Shown in pieces: positions 6,998 through 14,285 of a stretch of 34,719 nt of DNA. This DNA is from an uncultured Saprospiraceae bacterium. Lineage in GTDB: Bacteria > Bacteroidota > Bacteroidia > Chitinophagales > Saprospiraceae. The translations under genes and the position numbers were made by a program. The stretch covers positions 1 to 34,719 of the forward strand of contig CALJIQ010000098.1 in NCBI GenBank assembly GCA_937973995.1, given 5' to 3'. A model generated the notes under the pieces. It saw only the letters and a program-made list of their open reading frames with translations, did no database searches and was not told where the DNA came from. Every line of letters starts with the position of its first letter. The stretch's first letter is position 1.

Positions 6998-8904
6998 AAT
7001 GGAACTTTTAAAGTTACTCTATAGGTTTGATCAAATTCTTGAATTTCTACTTTTCCGTTTATGGTCGCTGCTCGATTACGAATACTTTTGAGACCTATTT
7101 GAGAGGAAGAAGACGGGGTTTTCAAATGTTTCGTATTGTTTTTAACACTCATGTATAAAACATCCTTTTCCAAAGAAAAATAGATTTCTACATCGGTAGG
7201 ATGTGTATGCTTAATTATGTTATTGATTACTTCTTTAAAGATAGAGTAAATATTATTTTTCACATCTGTCTTCATCGTAATATTAGAGGACTCTATTTCA
7301 TTATCTAAAAAGTAAGAGACTTTAAGTGAGGAGAAAACATTACTTGCATGATCTTCCATTTTGTCTAACAAGTCAACCAATTTGGTTTTGTTGTCATCCA
7401 AAGTCCATATTAAATCATGCATATTATTCACAAGATCATTACTAATACTTCGGATACGTTGAAGGTTATCCTGCTTTTCAGTAGGAGAATATGCTCCTCT
7501 ACTCAGACGCCCCGCTATTATTTTTATATGGTTAAGTGAACTATTAACATTATCGTGTAAATCATGTGTTAGTTGAACTCTAAGTTGTTTATTTTCTTCC
7601 AGTGATTTGTTTTTCAAATAAAAATATCCTGCACTAATGAAAGCCAAAAGCATTAAAAAACCACCGATTAACAACCTAATAATGCTTTTAGATTGATTGA
7701 TTTCCATTTGCTTAGAAGCGTTCTCTACCTTGAGTTCAGCTATTTCTACTTTCTTCTTTTCGGATTCGTACAAATGAGTAAATTGGGCAATTTTATTGGA
7801 TTTTTCCTCTTCCAATAAATTATCTTTTGCCAATAAATAGAGTTGAAAATTTTGATAGGCTACTTCATATTTTTGTTGCTTTTCATAGCTCGATGCTAAT
7901 ATTTGGTAGAGTTCTTTCTTGTATAATTTAGTATCGATCTGCTCAAGGATTTTCAACCCCTTCTTAGCTACCTCAATAGCTTTTTGATATTTTTCTTGTT
8001 CCACATAACTCTCAGCAAGACCTGTAAGAATCATTACTTCTCTATTCTTATTATCAATTGTTTGATTTAATTCTAAAGCTTTTATATATAGGTCAACTGC
8101 TTCATTATTATGTTTTAAGATGTAATGGTTTTTAGCTATATTGTAATACACCAAACTTTTCCAGTCATTGTCTTCTAACTCTTCAAATACTTCTAGGGCT
8201 TGATTAAAATATATAGCAGCAGAATCCATCTTCAGGTCATCCCGATGCGCCTTGCCCATATTATTTAATAATACTCCTTTCACCCGTTTTCTTTGTAAAG
8301 TATCTGCTATGGGGATCGCAGTACGATAAAACATCAATGCTTTAGCATTGTCACTTTCTTCATTATACAACACCCCCAAACTCATACAGGTTTTCATGAT
8401 TAGTCTTGGATGTTTTAACCGCTGCGCTAGTTGGTAGGCACGAAAGTGATGATCCGCAGCTTGAATGCTTAGTCCTTTATTCCAGTATAAAACACCTAAA
8501 TCACTCAATAGGTAAGTAAAAGAAACGGTGTCTTTATGTTTGTTGGCAATATCACAGGCTTCTTCAAAATAATTTAAGGCCTTTTTATAATTGGAAGAAC
8601 GTTTTGAAAAGGTATAACCTAGACTTCTTAAAGTAGAAATATGCCCCCTGCTATATTTTAAATCCCGAGCAAAATCAATAGCTCTATGATAATAAATTAC
8701 GGTACTATCAAGATTTACATCATAATAAGCGTCTCCAATTTTTTTGCATATTTGATAGCGAATACTATCAGAATTTGTTGTCAATAAAACTTGCTTTAAA
8801 CTATCAATTGTTGCATCTTTGGCAGACAGATGCTGCAACGCACTACAGCACATCAAGAATACTACCCATCTTATCGTACCAAAATAACCTATCTTTCCCT
8901 TCAT
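6994..8904 (-). CDS. TPR-containing sensor histidine kinase (LytS/DesK-like), G1 box degenerate
   Basis: This 636-residue sensor kinase has an N-terminal signal sequence (about 1-28) and a long array of tetratricopeptide repeats (about 45-370), probably periplasmic. A coiled-coil linker and one transmembrane helix (about 407-429) follow. The dimerisation/phospho-acceptor segment is QLTHDLHDNVNSSLNHIK, with H450 the likely phosphorylated His. The ATPase domain keeps an N box (E558, N561, N562 in KEVINNIIKH) and a G2-like QIGLKSIRNRA (G604). The expected Asp-x-Gly-x-Gly G1 box appears as VKNNTKHLK, so ATP binding may be altered. It overlaps the downstream regulator gene by 4 nt. On the minus strand TAGTTTTG at 8954-8961 matches the -7 consensus, but no -33 element is clear. 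Confidence 0.9.
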   Translation of the reverse strand: MKGKIGYFGTIRWVVFLMCCSALQHLSAKDATIDSLKQVLLTTNSDSIRYQICKKIGDAYYDVNLDSTVIYYHRAIDFARDLKYSRGHISTLRSLGYTFSKRSSNYKKALNYFEEACDIANKHKDTVSFTYLLSDLGVLYWNKGLSIQAADHHFRAYQLAQRLKHPRLIMKTCMSLGVLYNEESDNAKALMFYRTAIPIADTLQRKRVKGVLLNNMGKAHRDDLKMDSAAIYFNQALEVFEELEDNDWKSLVYYNIAKNHYILKHNNEAVDLYIKALELNQTIDNKNREVMILTGLAESYVEQEKYQKAIEVAKKGLKILEQIDTKLYKKELYQILASSYEKQQKYEVAYQNFQLYLLAKDNLLEEEKSNKIAQFTHLYESEKKKVEIAELKVENASKQMEINQSKSIIRLLIGGFLMLLAFISAGYFYLKNKSLEENKQLRVQLTHDLHDNVNSSLNHIKIIAGRLSRGAYSPTEKQDNLQRIRSISNDLVNNMHDLIWTLDDNKTKLVDLLDKMEDHASNVFSSLKVSYFLDNEIESSNITMKTDVKNNIYSIFKEVINNIIKHTHPTDVEIYFSLEKDVLYMSVKNNTKHLKTPSSSSQIGLKSIRNRAATINGKVEIQEFDQTYRVTLKVPL

Positions 8905-9005
8905 TTTACATTAGTATAACTCCTTTTCTTGTATTAAGCCATTCCCTCCAATTCAAAACTAATTATATCCTCCCTTTCATATTCTCCTATTCTAGATCAA
9001 AAACT

Positions 9006-9032
9006 ATGTCAAACAAAGGTTTGATTGAATAA
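9006..9032 (+). other. Eight-codon mini-frame repeating the start of the downstream peptide gene
   Basis: It encodes MSNKGLIE and then stops. Its first 12 nt, plus the T before them, are identical to the start of the GG-leader gene at 9224. A GATCAAAAA word also precedes both. It may be the remnant of a duplicated precursor gene or a leader peptide; chance is not excluded. Confidence 0.35.
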
Positions 9033-9053
9033 TTTCTAAGCTATCTACTTTTA
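9020..9053 (+). promoter_or_regulatory. Candidate Bacteroidota-type promoter for the GG-leader peptide gene
   Basis: TTTG (9020-9023) is followed after 22 nt by TACTTTTA (9046-9053), which matches the TAnnTTTG consensus except at the last base. The same -7 variant occurs before pyruvate kinase. The leader would be about 165 nt. Confidence 0.35.
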
Positions 9054-9223
9054 TTTTGTAAATAAACGGAGTTAACTAAGTAAGCATCTACAGGAGTAGA
9101 GAATAGGTTTTAAAAATAAAATACGTTCCTATTAATTTTCCCCCCCCTTTTACACTATTTATTAATTTTAGACGGTCTCATTAAATTCTCGATCAAAAAT
9201 GAGCACCGCAAAAACAATCTATT

Positions 9224-9484
9224 ATGTCAAACAAATCTAATTTAAACACATTTCAATCTTTTGAATTATCACAAGACAACCAGCGAATGGTGAGTGGTGG
9301 AGCAGCACCTTCAGTTGAATCTTTAGAAGCTGAATTAAAGGAATTACAGCTTGAATACAATTCTTTGACTAGTACTAGCAAACAAGAGGCAAAATCTGAT
9401 TACTTCATAACACGCGATGTAATCAGATGTGAAATTGATAGATTATCAAAAAGTGGTGGCGGAAACGGAGATGGAGTTTGGTAA
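9224..9484 (+). CDS. Double-glycine leader peptide (bacteriocin or natural-product precursor type)
   Basis: This 86-residue peptide has an N-terminal segment LNTFQSFELSQDNQRMVSGG. This looks like the GG-type leader used by Bacteroidota precursor peptides, cut after G25-G26 by C39-peptidase transporters. The 60-residue remainder is an acidic, probably helical segment (SVESLEAELKELQLEYNSL) with a single Cys, ending in a flexible Gly-rich tail (GGGNGDGVW). No transporter, modification enzyme or immunity gene is in the window, so it is an orphan if the leader is real. It sits divergently from a two-component operon that could control it. A strong hairpin follows within 5 nt. Its product could be a bacteriocin, a signal peptide, or another exported small protein. 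Confidence 0.7.
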   Translation: MSNKSNLNTFQSFELSQDNQRMVSGGAAPSVESLEAELKELQLEYNSLTSTSKQEAKSDYFITRDVIRCEIDRLSKSGGGNGDGVW

Positions 9485-9525
9485 AAAAAAAGCGGGGAGA
9501 TACCAACATGGCATCTCCCCGCTTT
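9482..9525. terminator. Bidirectional rho-independent terminator
   Basis: A perfect 13-bp GC-rich stem (9489-9501 against 9513-9525) has an 11-nt loop. The A run on its left (9483-9491) becomes a U run for minus-strand transcripts, so it ends the molybdenum hydroxylase operon, whose stop codon is about 30 nt away. It also lies right after the GG-leader peptide gene. Confidence 0.85.
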
Positions 9526-9556
9526 ACCCCAACTTTCTATGGAAAGAAATTAAAAG

Positions 9557-11875
9557 CTATACAAAAGTATAACCATGTTTTATAAGAGGAAGAGATCGTA
9601 CTCTTTCTCCAGTAGCAGCAAATACAGCATTGGCAACTGCAGGCGCAGCAGGTGGCGTTGCTGGCTCTCCTACCCCACCTGGATATTCATCTACTTCCAT
9701 GATATGTACCTCTACTGTCGGAGAGGTTTGCATTCTCACCATTTCATATTGTGGGAAATTCTGTTGGTCAATCTGCCCATTGGTCATGGTAATTTCGCCA
9801 AATAAAGCAGCCGATAAACCATAGATAATACCTGATTGCATTTGCGCTTCTACCGTATCTGGATTTACGATTCGTCCACAGTCAATAACACAATAGACTT
9901 TATCAACTTTTATTTGCTTCTCTCCTAATTTTGTAATTTCTGCTACTTGTCCGACAATAGACCCAAAGGATTTTAAGATAGCAATCCCTCTTGATTTACC
10001 TGCTGGTAAAGGAGTAGACCAATTGGCCATACTGGCTACTTTATTCAAAACACCTAAGTATCTATCCGCATCTGGTAAATCACTTTGCTCCATATGTTTC
10101 TTTCTAAATTCATACGGGTCTTGACCTGCGGCATGAGCCATCTCATCCATGAATGATTCTGTAAAGAATCCATTTTGAGAAGCACCCACACTACGCCAAT
10201 TACCTACCTGCATAGCAGGTAAGTCTAATTCTCCAAACGCTACTGAATTATTCTTGAATGCATAAGGTAATTCTACCGCACCTTCAGAGGACTGAGGATC
10301 ATTTTCAGGACTGTCTGCCATAGCAGGCATAATCCGCATCATGGAAGAATACCCAACGGATTGCAATGCCATTTTATGTTCCCAAGCGTTTATCATTCCA
10401 TCCGCTCCAACAGCCCCTCTAAACTTACTAGCTACTGCTGGACGATACATGCCGTTTTTCATATCTTCTTCTCGGGTAAAGACTAATTGAACAGGGGTCC
10501 CCATCATCTGCTTACCAACCATCGCAGCTTTCTTCACAAAATCCAATTCTGCTCTTCGCCCAAAACCACCTCCTAAATAGGTAATATTGACTTTGATTTT
10601 ATCTTTAGGAGTACCTGTTACTGCATTGATCGCATCCCTTACAAGGGAACCGCCTTGGTGACCAACCCACGCTTCTGCACTTCCCTCATTGATAACCAAT
10701 GTACAGTTGAGTGGTTCCATGGTACATTGAGATAAATAAGGCACTTCATAAGCTGCTTCTACTACTGCTCCTTCTGCATTAGACAAAGCCTCAGATACAT
10801 TTCCATGTGCCTCCGTCGGTGCAAATAAATTATTCTCAATCACCTCATTGAGCATATTAGAAATATCTGTTGAAGAAACCTTTTCCAAGGTATTTGCTTC
10901 CTCCTCTAAATCTAATGCCATTGCTGCATTCTTAGCTCTCCAAGTATTGTCAGCTATTACTGCTGCACCAATACCGTCGTCCAATAGCACTACTTTTTTG
11001 ACGCCCCGCATCTGGAGCACTTCTTCTTCATTCGAGATACCATTAACAGTACCACCGACTGTAGAAGCATGTCGAATAGCTGCAATGACCATTCCTTCAG
11101 GTCGAGCATCAATACCAAATTGAGCTGCCCCAGTCACTTTCTCAGGAATGTCCAATCGTTGTACTCTTTTACCTATTACCTTGAAGTCTTTTTGTTCTTT
11201 TAATGGCGGATTCTCCGATAATTCTACTTTTGCCGCTGCTTCTGCTAAAGAACCATAAGACATTTTCTCTTTGGTACTTTTATTGATTACATAAGCACTT
11301 TCTGCATAGCAATCTTCGGGTTTCACTCCCCATTTATCCGCCGCTGCTTTTATCAACATTTCTCTTGCCGTAGCTCCCATTCCTCTTAAATGGTCATATA
11401 AGTCCTTAACTGACGTACTTCCACCCGTACCCACTACTGGCAGAAAAGCAGACACTTTCTGCATGACTGAATAGCTAGCATAGGCTTTTCTAGGATTGGG
11501 GTCTAAGAAAGCAGTATTAGCATAAGGGGATTCTGGTTGTGGATGTATCACCTTTATGGAGTTCATGTCCACTTCCAATTCTTCTGCCAGTAACATGGGT
11601 ATAGAAGTATAGACCCCCTGCCCCATTTCCGAACGTGGAACGGCTAAGGTAATCGTATTGTCAGGTGCTATTCGCACCCAAGCGTTCAAAGATTCTCCGT
11701 CACCCATTCCCTCTCCCGAATATTTTGTAATGGCATTGTTTAAGTACATATTACCCGCAACACCCGCTATCACTAAACCACCACCTAATACACCGGTTGC
11801 AATAAATGCTCGGCGAGTCCACTTACCCATTCCTTTTTTTTCTTTCTTATGATTGTTATCTCTTATTTCAGACAT
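9557..11875 (-). CDS. iorB: Molybdenum hydroxylase large subunit (isoquinoline 1-oxidoreductase beta-like, xanthine dehydrogenase family)
   Basis: This subunit binds the molybdopterin cofactor and hydroxylates an N-heteroaromatic or aldehyde substrate with water as oxygen source. The 772-residue protein begins with a twin-arginine signal (KWTRRAFIATGVLGGG, R21-R22), so it is probably exported folded by Tat. Family landmarks are SEMGQGVYTSIPMLLAEEL, GGGFGRRAELDFV (the Arg-containing variant typical of IorB-like proteins), GNWRSVGASQNGFFTESFMD, and GVGEPATPPAAPAVANA with the catalytic Glu (about E737). The iron-sulfur subunit is encoded upstream, separated by an unrelated S23-type gene. The physiological substrate cannot be told from sequence; many IorB-like proteins of Bacteroidota are uncharacterised. 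Confidence 0.9.
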   Translation of the reverse strand: MSEIRDNNHKKEKKGMGKWTRRAFIATGVLGGGLVIAGVAGNMYLNNAITKYSGEGMGDGESLNAWVRIAPDNTITLAVPRSEMGQGVYTSIPMLLAEELEVDMNSIKVIHPQPESPYANTAFLDPNPRKAYASYSVMQKVSAFLPVVGTGGSTSVKDLYDHLRGMGATAREMLIKAAADKWGVKPEDCYAESAYVINKSTKEKMSYGSLAEAAAKVELSENPPLKEQKDFKVIGKRVQRLDIPEKVTGAAQFGIDARPEGMVIAAIRHASTVGGTVNGISNEEEVLQMRGVKKVVLLDDGIGAAVIADNTWRAKNAAMALDLEEEANTLEKVSSTDISNMLNEVIENNLFAPTEAHGNVSEALSNAEGAVVEAAYEVPYLSQCTMEPLNCTLVINEGSAEAWVGHQGGSLVRDAINAVTGTPKDKIKVNITYLGGGFGRRAELDFVKKAAMVGKQMMGTPVQLVFTREEDMKNGMYRPAVASKFRGAVGADGMINAWEHKMALQSVGYSSMMRIMPAMADSPENDPQSSEGAVELPYAFKNNSVAFGELDLPAMQVGNWRSVGASQNGFFTESFMDEMAHAAGQDPYEFRKKHMEQSDLPDADRYLGVLNKVASMANWSTPLPAGKSRGIAILKSFGSIVGQVAEITKLGEKQIKVDKVYCVIDCGRIVNPDTVEAQMQSGIIYGLSAALFGEITMTNGQIDQQNFPQYEMVRMQTSPTVEVHIMEVDEYPGGVGEPATPPAAPAVANAVFAATGERVRSLPLIKHGYTFV

Positions 11876-11880
11876 GATTT

Positions 11881-11912
11881 AATTTTGAATTTTGAATGAA
11901 TGAATTTTGAAT
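11881..11912. repeat. AATTTTGAAT-type repeat patch, left of the S23-type gene
   Basis: Three AATTTTGAAT-like units occur here. The same units occur in inverted orientation at 12381-12410 on the other side of the S23-type gene, so the gene is bracketed by them. Confidence 0.6.
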
Positions 11913-11941
11913 ATGGCGTTTCGGTCAATAATTAGTTAAGG

Positions 11942-12331
11942 TTATTTCTTATGGCTATTTCCTCTTGAGTTATATCTTGCAGTGGCAAGGATTCTAACTA
12001 TTTCGTCAGCTTCTTTAATTAACCAATTAAGTTCATTGTTATTACACGAAATACCTTTTTCAGCAATGATCTCCAACCAATACAATGATTCATCTCCTTC
12101 TTCAACTGCTACACTCATTTTTGAGTAGAATTCATTATCAGACCTTGATCTACAAGCTGCCCTATGATTCGCCCCAGTTGAGGTTGCAGACTTTATTAAT
12201 TGAAAATTGATTACCCTAGTAGTGGTAGATTGCGGTAATTGTTCACAAAGATTTAAAACCCTAATCACCCAATCTTTAATACGCTTCTTTAAACGTATGA
12301 TAAACTCTTTCTTTTCTTGTTCTGTTCTCAT
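11942..12331 (-). CDS. Four-helix bundle protein, S23 (23S rRNA intervening-sequence) family
   Basis: With the start chosen here (MRTEQEKKEF) the protein has 129 residues, normal for the family. The landmarks are the INFQLIKSATSTGANHRAACRSRSDNEFYSKMSVAVEEGDESLYWLE-type helices, followed by ISCNNNELNWLIKEADEIVRILATA. This family was first found inside 23S rRNA genes of Leptospira and is widely scattered in Bacteroidota; the fold is a pentamer-forming four-helix bundle of unknown role. An in-frame ATG at 12397 exists, but the extra residues would be translated from a repeat patch, so 12331 is preferred. The gene sits between the two molybdenum hydroxylase subunit genes, an unusual place that suggests insertion. 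Confidence 0.88.
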   Translation of the reverse strand: MRTEQEKKEFIIRLKKRIKDWVIRVLNLCEQLPQSTTTRVINFQLIKSATSTGANHRAACRSRSDNEFYSKMSVAVEEGDESLYWLEIIAEKGISCNNNELNWLIKEADEIVRILATARYNSRGNSHKK

Positions 12332-12380
12332 AGCTAGCTTAGATTTTATTTTGAATGAAAATTTTAATGACCAGTAAGCC

Positions 12381-12410
12381 CATTCAAAATTCATCATTCA
12401 AAATTCAACA
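12381..12410. repeat. AATTTTGAAT-type repeat patch, right of the S23-type gene
   Basis: It holds ATTCAAAATTCA units, the inverse of the patch at 11881-11912, and directly follows the stop codon of the iron-sulfur subunit gene. Another single unit lies near 12347-12364. Confidence 0.6.
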
Positions 12411-12884
12411 TTACCCCGGTAGGGTCGTTTGCTCCGCTCGCCACTTAGCCGCCGTATGAATAGCAGCCCTTACTCTTTGATAGGTTCCACAACGACATAT
12501 ATTAGTCATAGCCTTATCAATATCTTCGTCTGTAGGAGTAGGATTGCTATCTAGCAATGCTTCCGCCACCATTATTTGCCCTGATTGGCAATACCCACAT
12601 TGTGGTACTTGGTGCTCAATCCAAGCTTTTTGAACGGCGGATAATTGTCCACCCTGTGCCACTCCTTCTATCGTTCTAATATCTTTCCCCGCTGCCGTAG
12701 AGGCAGGTAGCGTACAAGTACGAGTAGCTTCACCGTCAATCATAACCGTACAAGCTCCACAGGAGGAAACTCCACAACCATATTTAGTACCTGTCATATT
12801 CAATTCATCCCTGAGCACCCATAGCAAAGGCATGCCATCTTCCACATCTACATTATGGATTTTTCCGTTAATTTTTAATTCCAT
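12411..12884 (-). CDS. iorA: Molybdenum hydroxylase 2Fe-2S subunit (isoquinoline 1-oxidoreductase alpha-like)
   Basis: This 157-residue subunit carries two [2Fe-2S] clusters and passes electrons from the molybdenum centre. The plant-ferredoxin-type cluster has C37, C42, C45 and C57 ([20 protein letters not shown]). The second has C96, C99, C130 and C132 ([11 protein letters not shown] and [15 protein letters not shown]). Size and motifs match XdhC/CoxS/IorA small subunits. There is no signal peptide of its own, so it could travel with the Tat-signalled large subunit. It is the first gene of the operon. No FAD subunit is nearby, as expected for Ior-type enzymes that use membrane cytochromes as acceptors. 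Confidence 0.93.
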   Translation of the reverse strand: MELKINGKIHNVDVEDGMPLLWVLRDELNMTGTKYGCGVSSCGACTVMIDGEATRTCTLPASTAAGKDIRTIEGVAQGGQLSAVQKAWIEHQVPQCGYCQSGQIMVAEALLDSNPTPTDEDIDKAMTNICRCGTYQRVRAAIHTAAKWRAEQTTLPG

Positions 12885-13024
12885 GATGAAAGTCTTTGAT
12901 AAAAAGTTGTTGGTCTTGTTTTAAAGCGACCTAATAAATAAATAATGCTAAAGATATATAAAAAAAGGTGAATTCAGGTATAGGAACCGCTTGAATTATG
13001 GACTTTTGGCGGTGCTGTGTACAT

Positions 13025-13504
13025 TTATAAGGATGAATTGGATAAATGGGTTAGCATTCCCTTTGTCACTTTCTGTAAATCGGCAGGAGATAGTCCTACT
13101 AATAGGCCCCTTTGCCCTGCATTGACATAAATTAATTCTTGGGCATCCATACTTTGATCTAAGAAGACAGGATAGGGCTTTTTCATCCCCATAGGAGAAC
13201 AGCCGCCCCTTATATATCCCGTTAATCCTTGTAGTTCTTTCACAGGGACTAAGGTCATTTTTTTATTTCCAGCAGCCTTACAACAGGCTTTGAAATCTAA
13301 AGTACTTCCACTGGGAATGACGGCAACGATAATCCCCGTTTTATTTCCCTTGCCTACTAAGGTCTTATATACCTGCTTGAGCGAAATACCATTATTGGCA
13401 GCTATCGATTTAGCAGATAAATGGTCGGGGTCATATTCATATTCAAAAGTGGTGTATGTTATTTTTGCCGCATCTAATAAGCGCAAGGCATTTGTTTTTT
13501 TCAT
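13025..13504 (-). CDS. ybaK: Cys-tRNA(Pro)/Cys-tRNA(Cys) deacylase, YbaK/EbsC type
   Basis: YbaK hydrolyses Cys-tRNA(Pro) formed by mistake by prolyl-tRNA synthetase. The 159-residue cytoplasmic protein covers the whole family length. It has the N-terminal ALRLLDAAKITYTTFEYE, the SAKSIAANNGISLKQVYKTLVGKG segment, an IPSGSTLDFKA stretch with the conserved Lys, and the typical GYIRGGCSPMGMKKPYPVFLD block that forms the tRNA-cysteinyl pocket. It is an isolated gene, with a structured repeat on its upstream side. Confidence 0.92.
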   Translation of the reverse strand: MKKTNALRLLDAAKITYTTFEYEYDPDHLSAKSIAANNGISLKQVYKTLVGKGNKTGIIVAVIPSGSTLDFKACCKAAGNKKMTLVPVKELQGLTGYIRGGCSPMGMKKPYPVFLDQSMDAQELIYVNAGQRGLLVGLSPADLQKVTKGMLTHLSNSSL

Positions 13505-13593
13505 AAATGAGCAGATTTATAGGAATTGTACAAAAATAGTGGCTATTGGTTTTAGTATATCACCTACTTCTTTTTAATTTTAGGACAATTCAT

Positions 13594-13687
13594 AATTAGA
13601 GTTTTGACAACTCCGCTTTTTTTGCTCGACGGTTAGTCGCCGTCTCGCAAAAGGGTTCTTAAATGAGTTTTTGTCAAAACTTCAATT
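13594..13687. repeat. Composite inverted-repeat element containing a dispersed GC-rich hairpin
   Basis: Outer arms 13594-13610 and 13671-13687 are inverted repeats with 15 of 17 positions matching. Inside lies a GC-rich partial hairpin (about 13624-13650), followed by GGGTTCTT. The same core occurs in reverse orientation at 28539-28580, so this is a dispersed repeat family. Confidence 0.6.
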
Positions 13688-13709
13688 AATAACTAACTAA
13701 ACAAGAATC

Positions 13710-13937
13710 ATGAAAATTAAAAACGTCTTATTACCCTGCTTACTATTTGTAGGCTTATTAACTGCTTGCAGAGGAGGTGCTACTAAAAATGCTACGGAAG
13801 CGACTGCAGATACTACCGAACAAGTGGAAAGCTTAGAGGAATCCAGTGAAGAATTGGATGCAGCTACCAATGATATTGAAGCAAAAGAGGCAGCTTTAGA
13901 AAGTGCCTTGAAAGAATTAGATGATATAGATAATTGA
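13710..13937 (+). CDS. Small acidic lipoprotein
   Basis: This 75-residue protein has a lipoprotein signal (KNVLLPCLLFVGLLTAC) with the lipidated Cys at about residue 20, followed by GGATKNATEA. The mature part is acidic and helix-prone (VESLEESSEELDAATNDIEAK), suggesting a short coiled coil in the envelope. It is reminiscent in style, though not in sequence, of small Lpp-like envelope proteins. Its function is not recognised. The downstream gene also encodes an exported, highly charged protein, 348 bp away. Confidence 0.75.
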   Translation: MKIKNVLLPCLLFVGLLTACRGGATKNATEATADTTEQVESLEESSEELDAATNDIEAKEAALESALKELDDIDN

Positions 13938-14285
13938 AACTAGACCTTCGCTGTATCTCTTAATTTATGTTAAAAAAAATATTAAATTAGTTAAGTAGTT
14001 TTAAAGTTGGGGATACGCCTACCTAAAAAATTCTGTTTTTTTTTGAATTTAATCAATAATAAATTCCTCTTAACCAACTCACGATCAGTTTATTAGATAG
14101 TTTTATCATAATCCAATTTTAATTAAATAAATTGAAAAATCCGACTTTTTGTAATTGGGAAAGAATCCGATGAAGGATACATTTGCTCTATCAATTAGTC
14201 ATAAGATCAATTGAATTCATTTTCTTAAATGGATTAAATTATTCACCTTCTTTGGAACTATAACCAAAGACAAAATTTTGAAGCC
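13938..14285. other. AT-rich intergenic region before the charged secreted protein gene
   Basis: No gene or clear repeat is seen. A 6-bp hairpin (CTTTGG 14250-14255, CCAAAG 14264-14269) lies just upstream of the next start codon and might affect translation. A T9 run near 14035-14043 is not preceded by an evident stem. Confidence 0.45.

Larger units (their letters stand above)
8905..9223. other. Divergent intergenic region between the kinase and the GG-leader peptide gene
   Basis: This region separates the kinase (-) from the peptide gene (+). It has a candidate promoter for the peptide gene (9020-9053), an 8-codon mini-frame at 9006-9032 that repeats the peptide gene's first four codons, and a run of eight C residues at 9140-9147 inside the long leader. 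Confidence 0.5.

Noticed and set aside
8775-9032. Plus-strand frame crossing the kinase start
   Set aside because: Most of it overlaps the kinase N-terminus antisense. Only its last 27 nt, the mini-frame, are of interest.
12332-12397. N-terminal extension of the S23-type protein (extra 22 residues)
   Set aside because: The extra codons are translated from the AATTTTGAAT-type repeat patch and lie outside the family's normal length.
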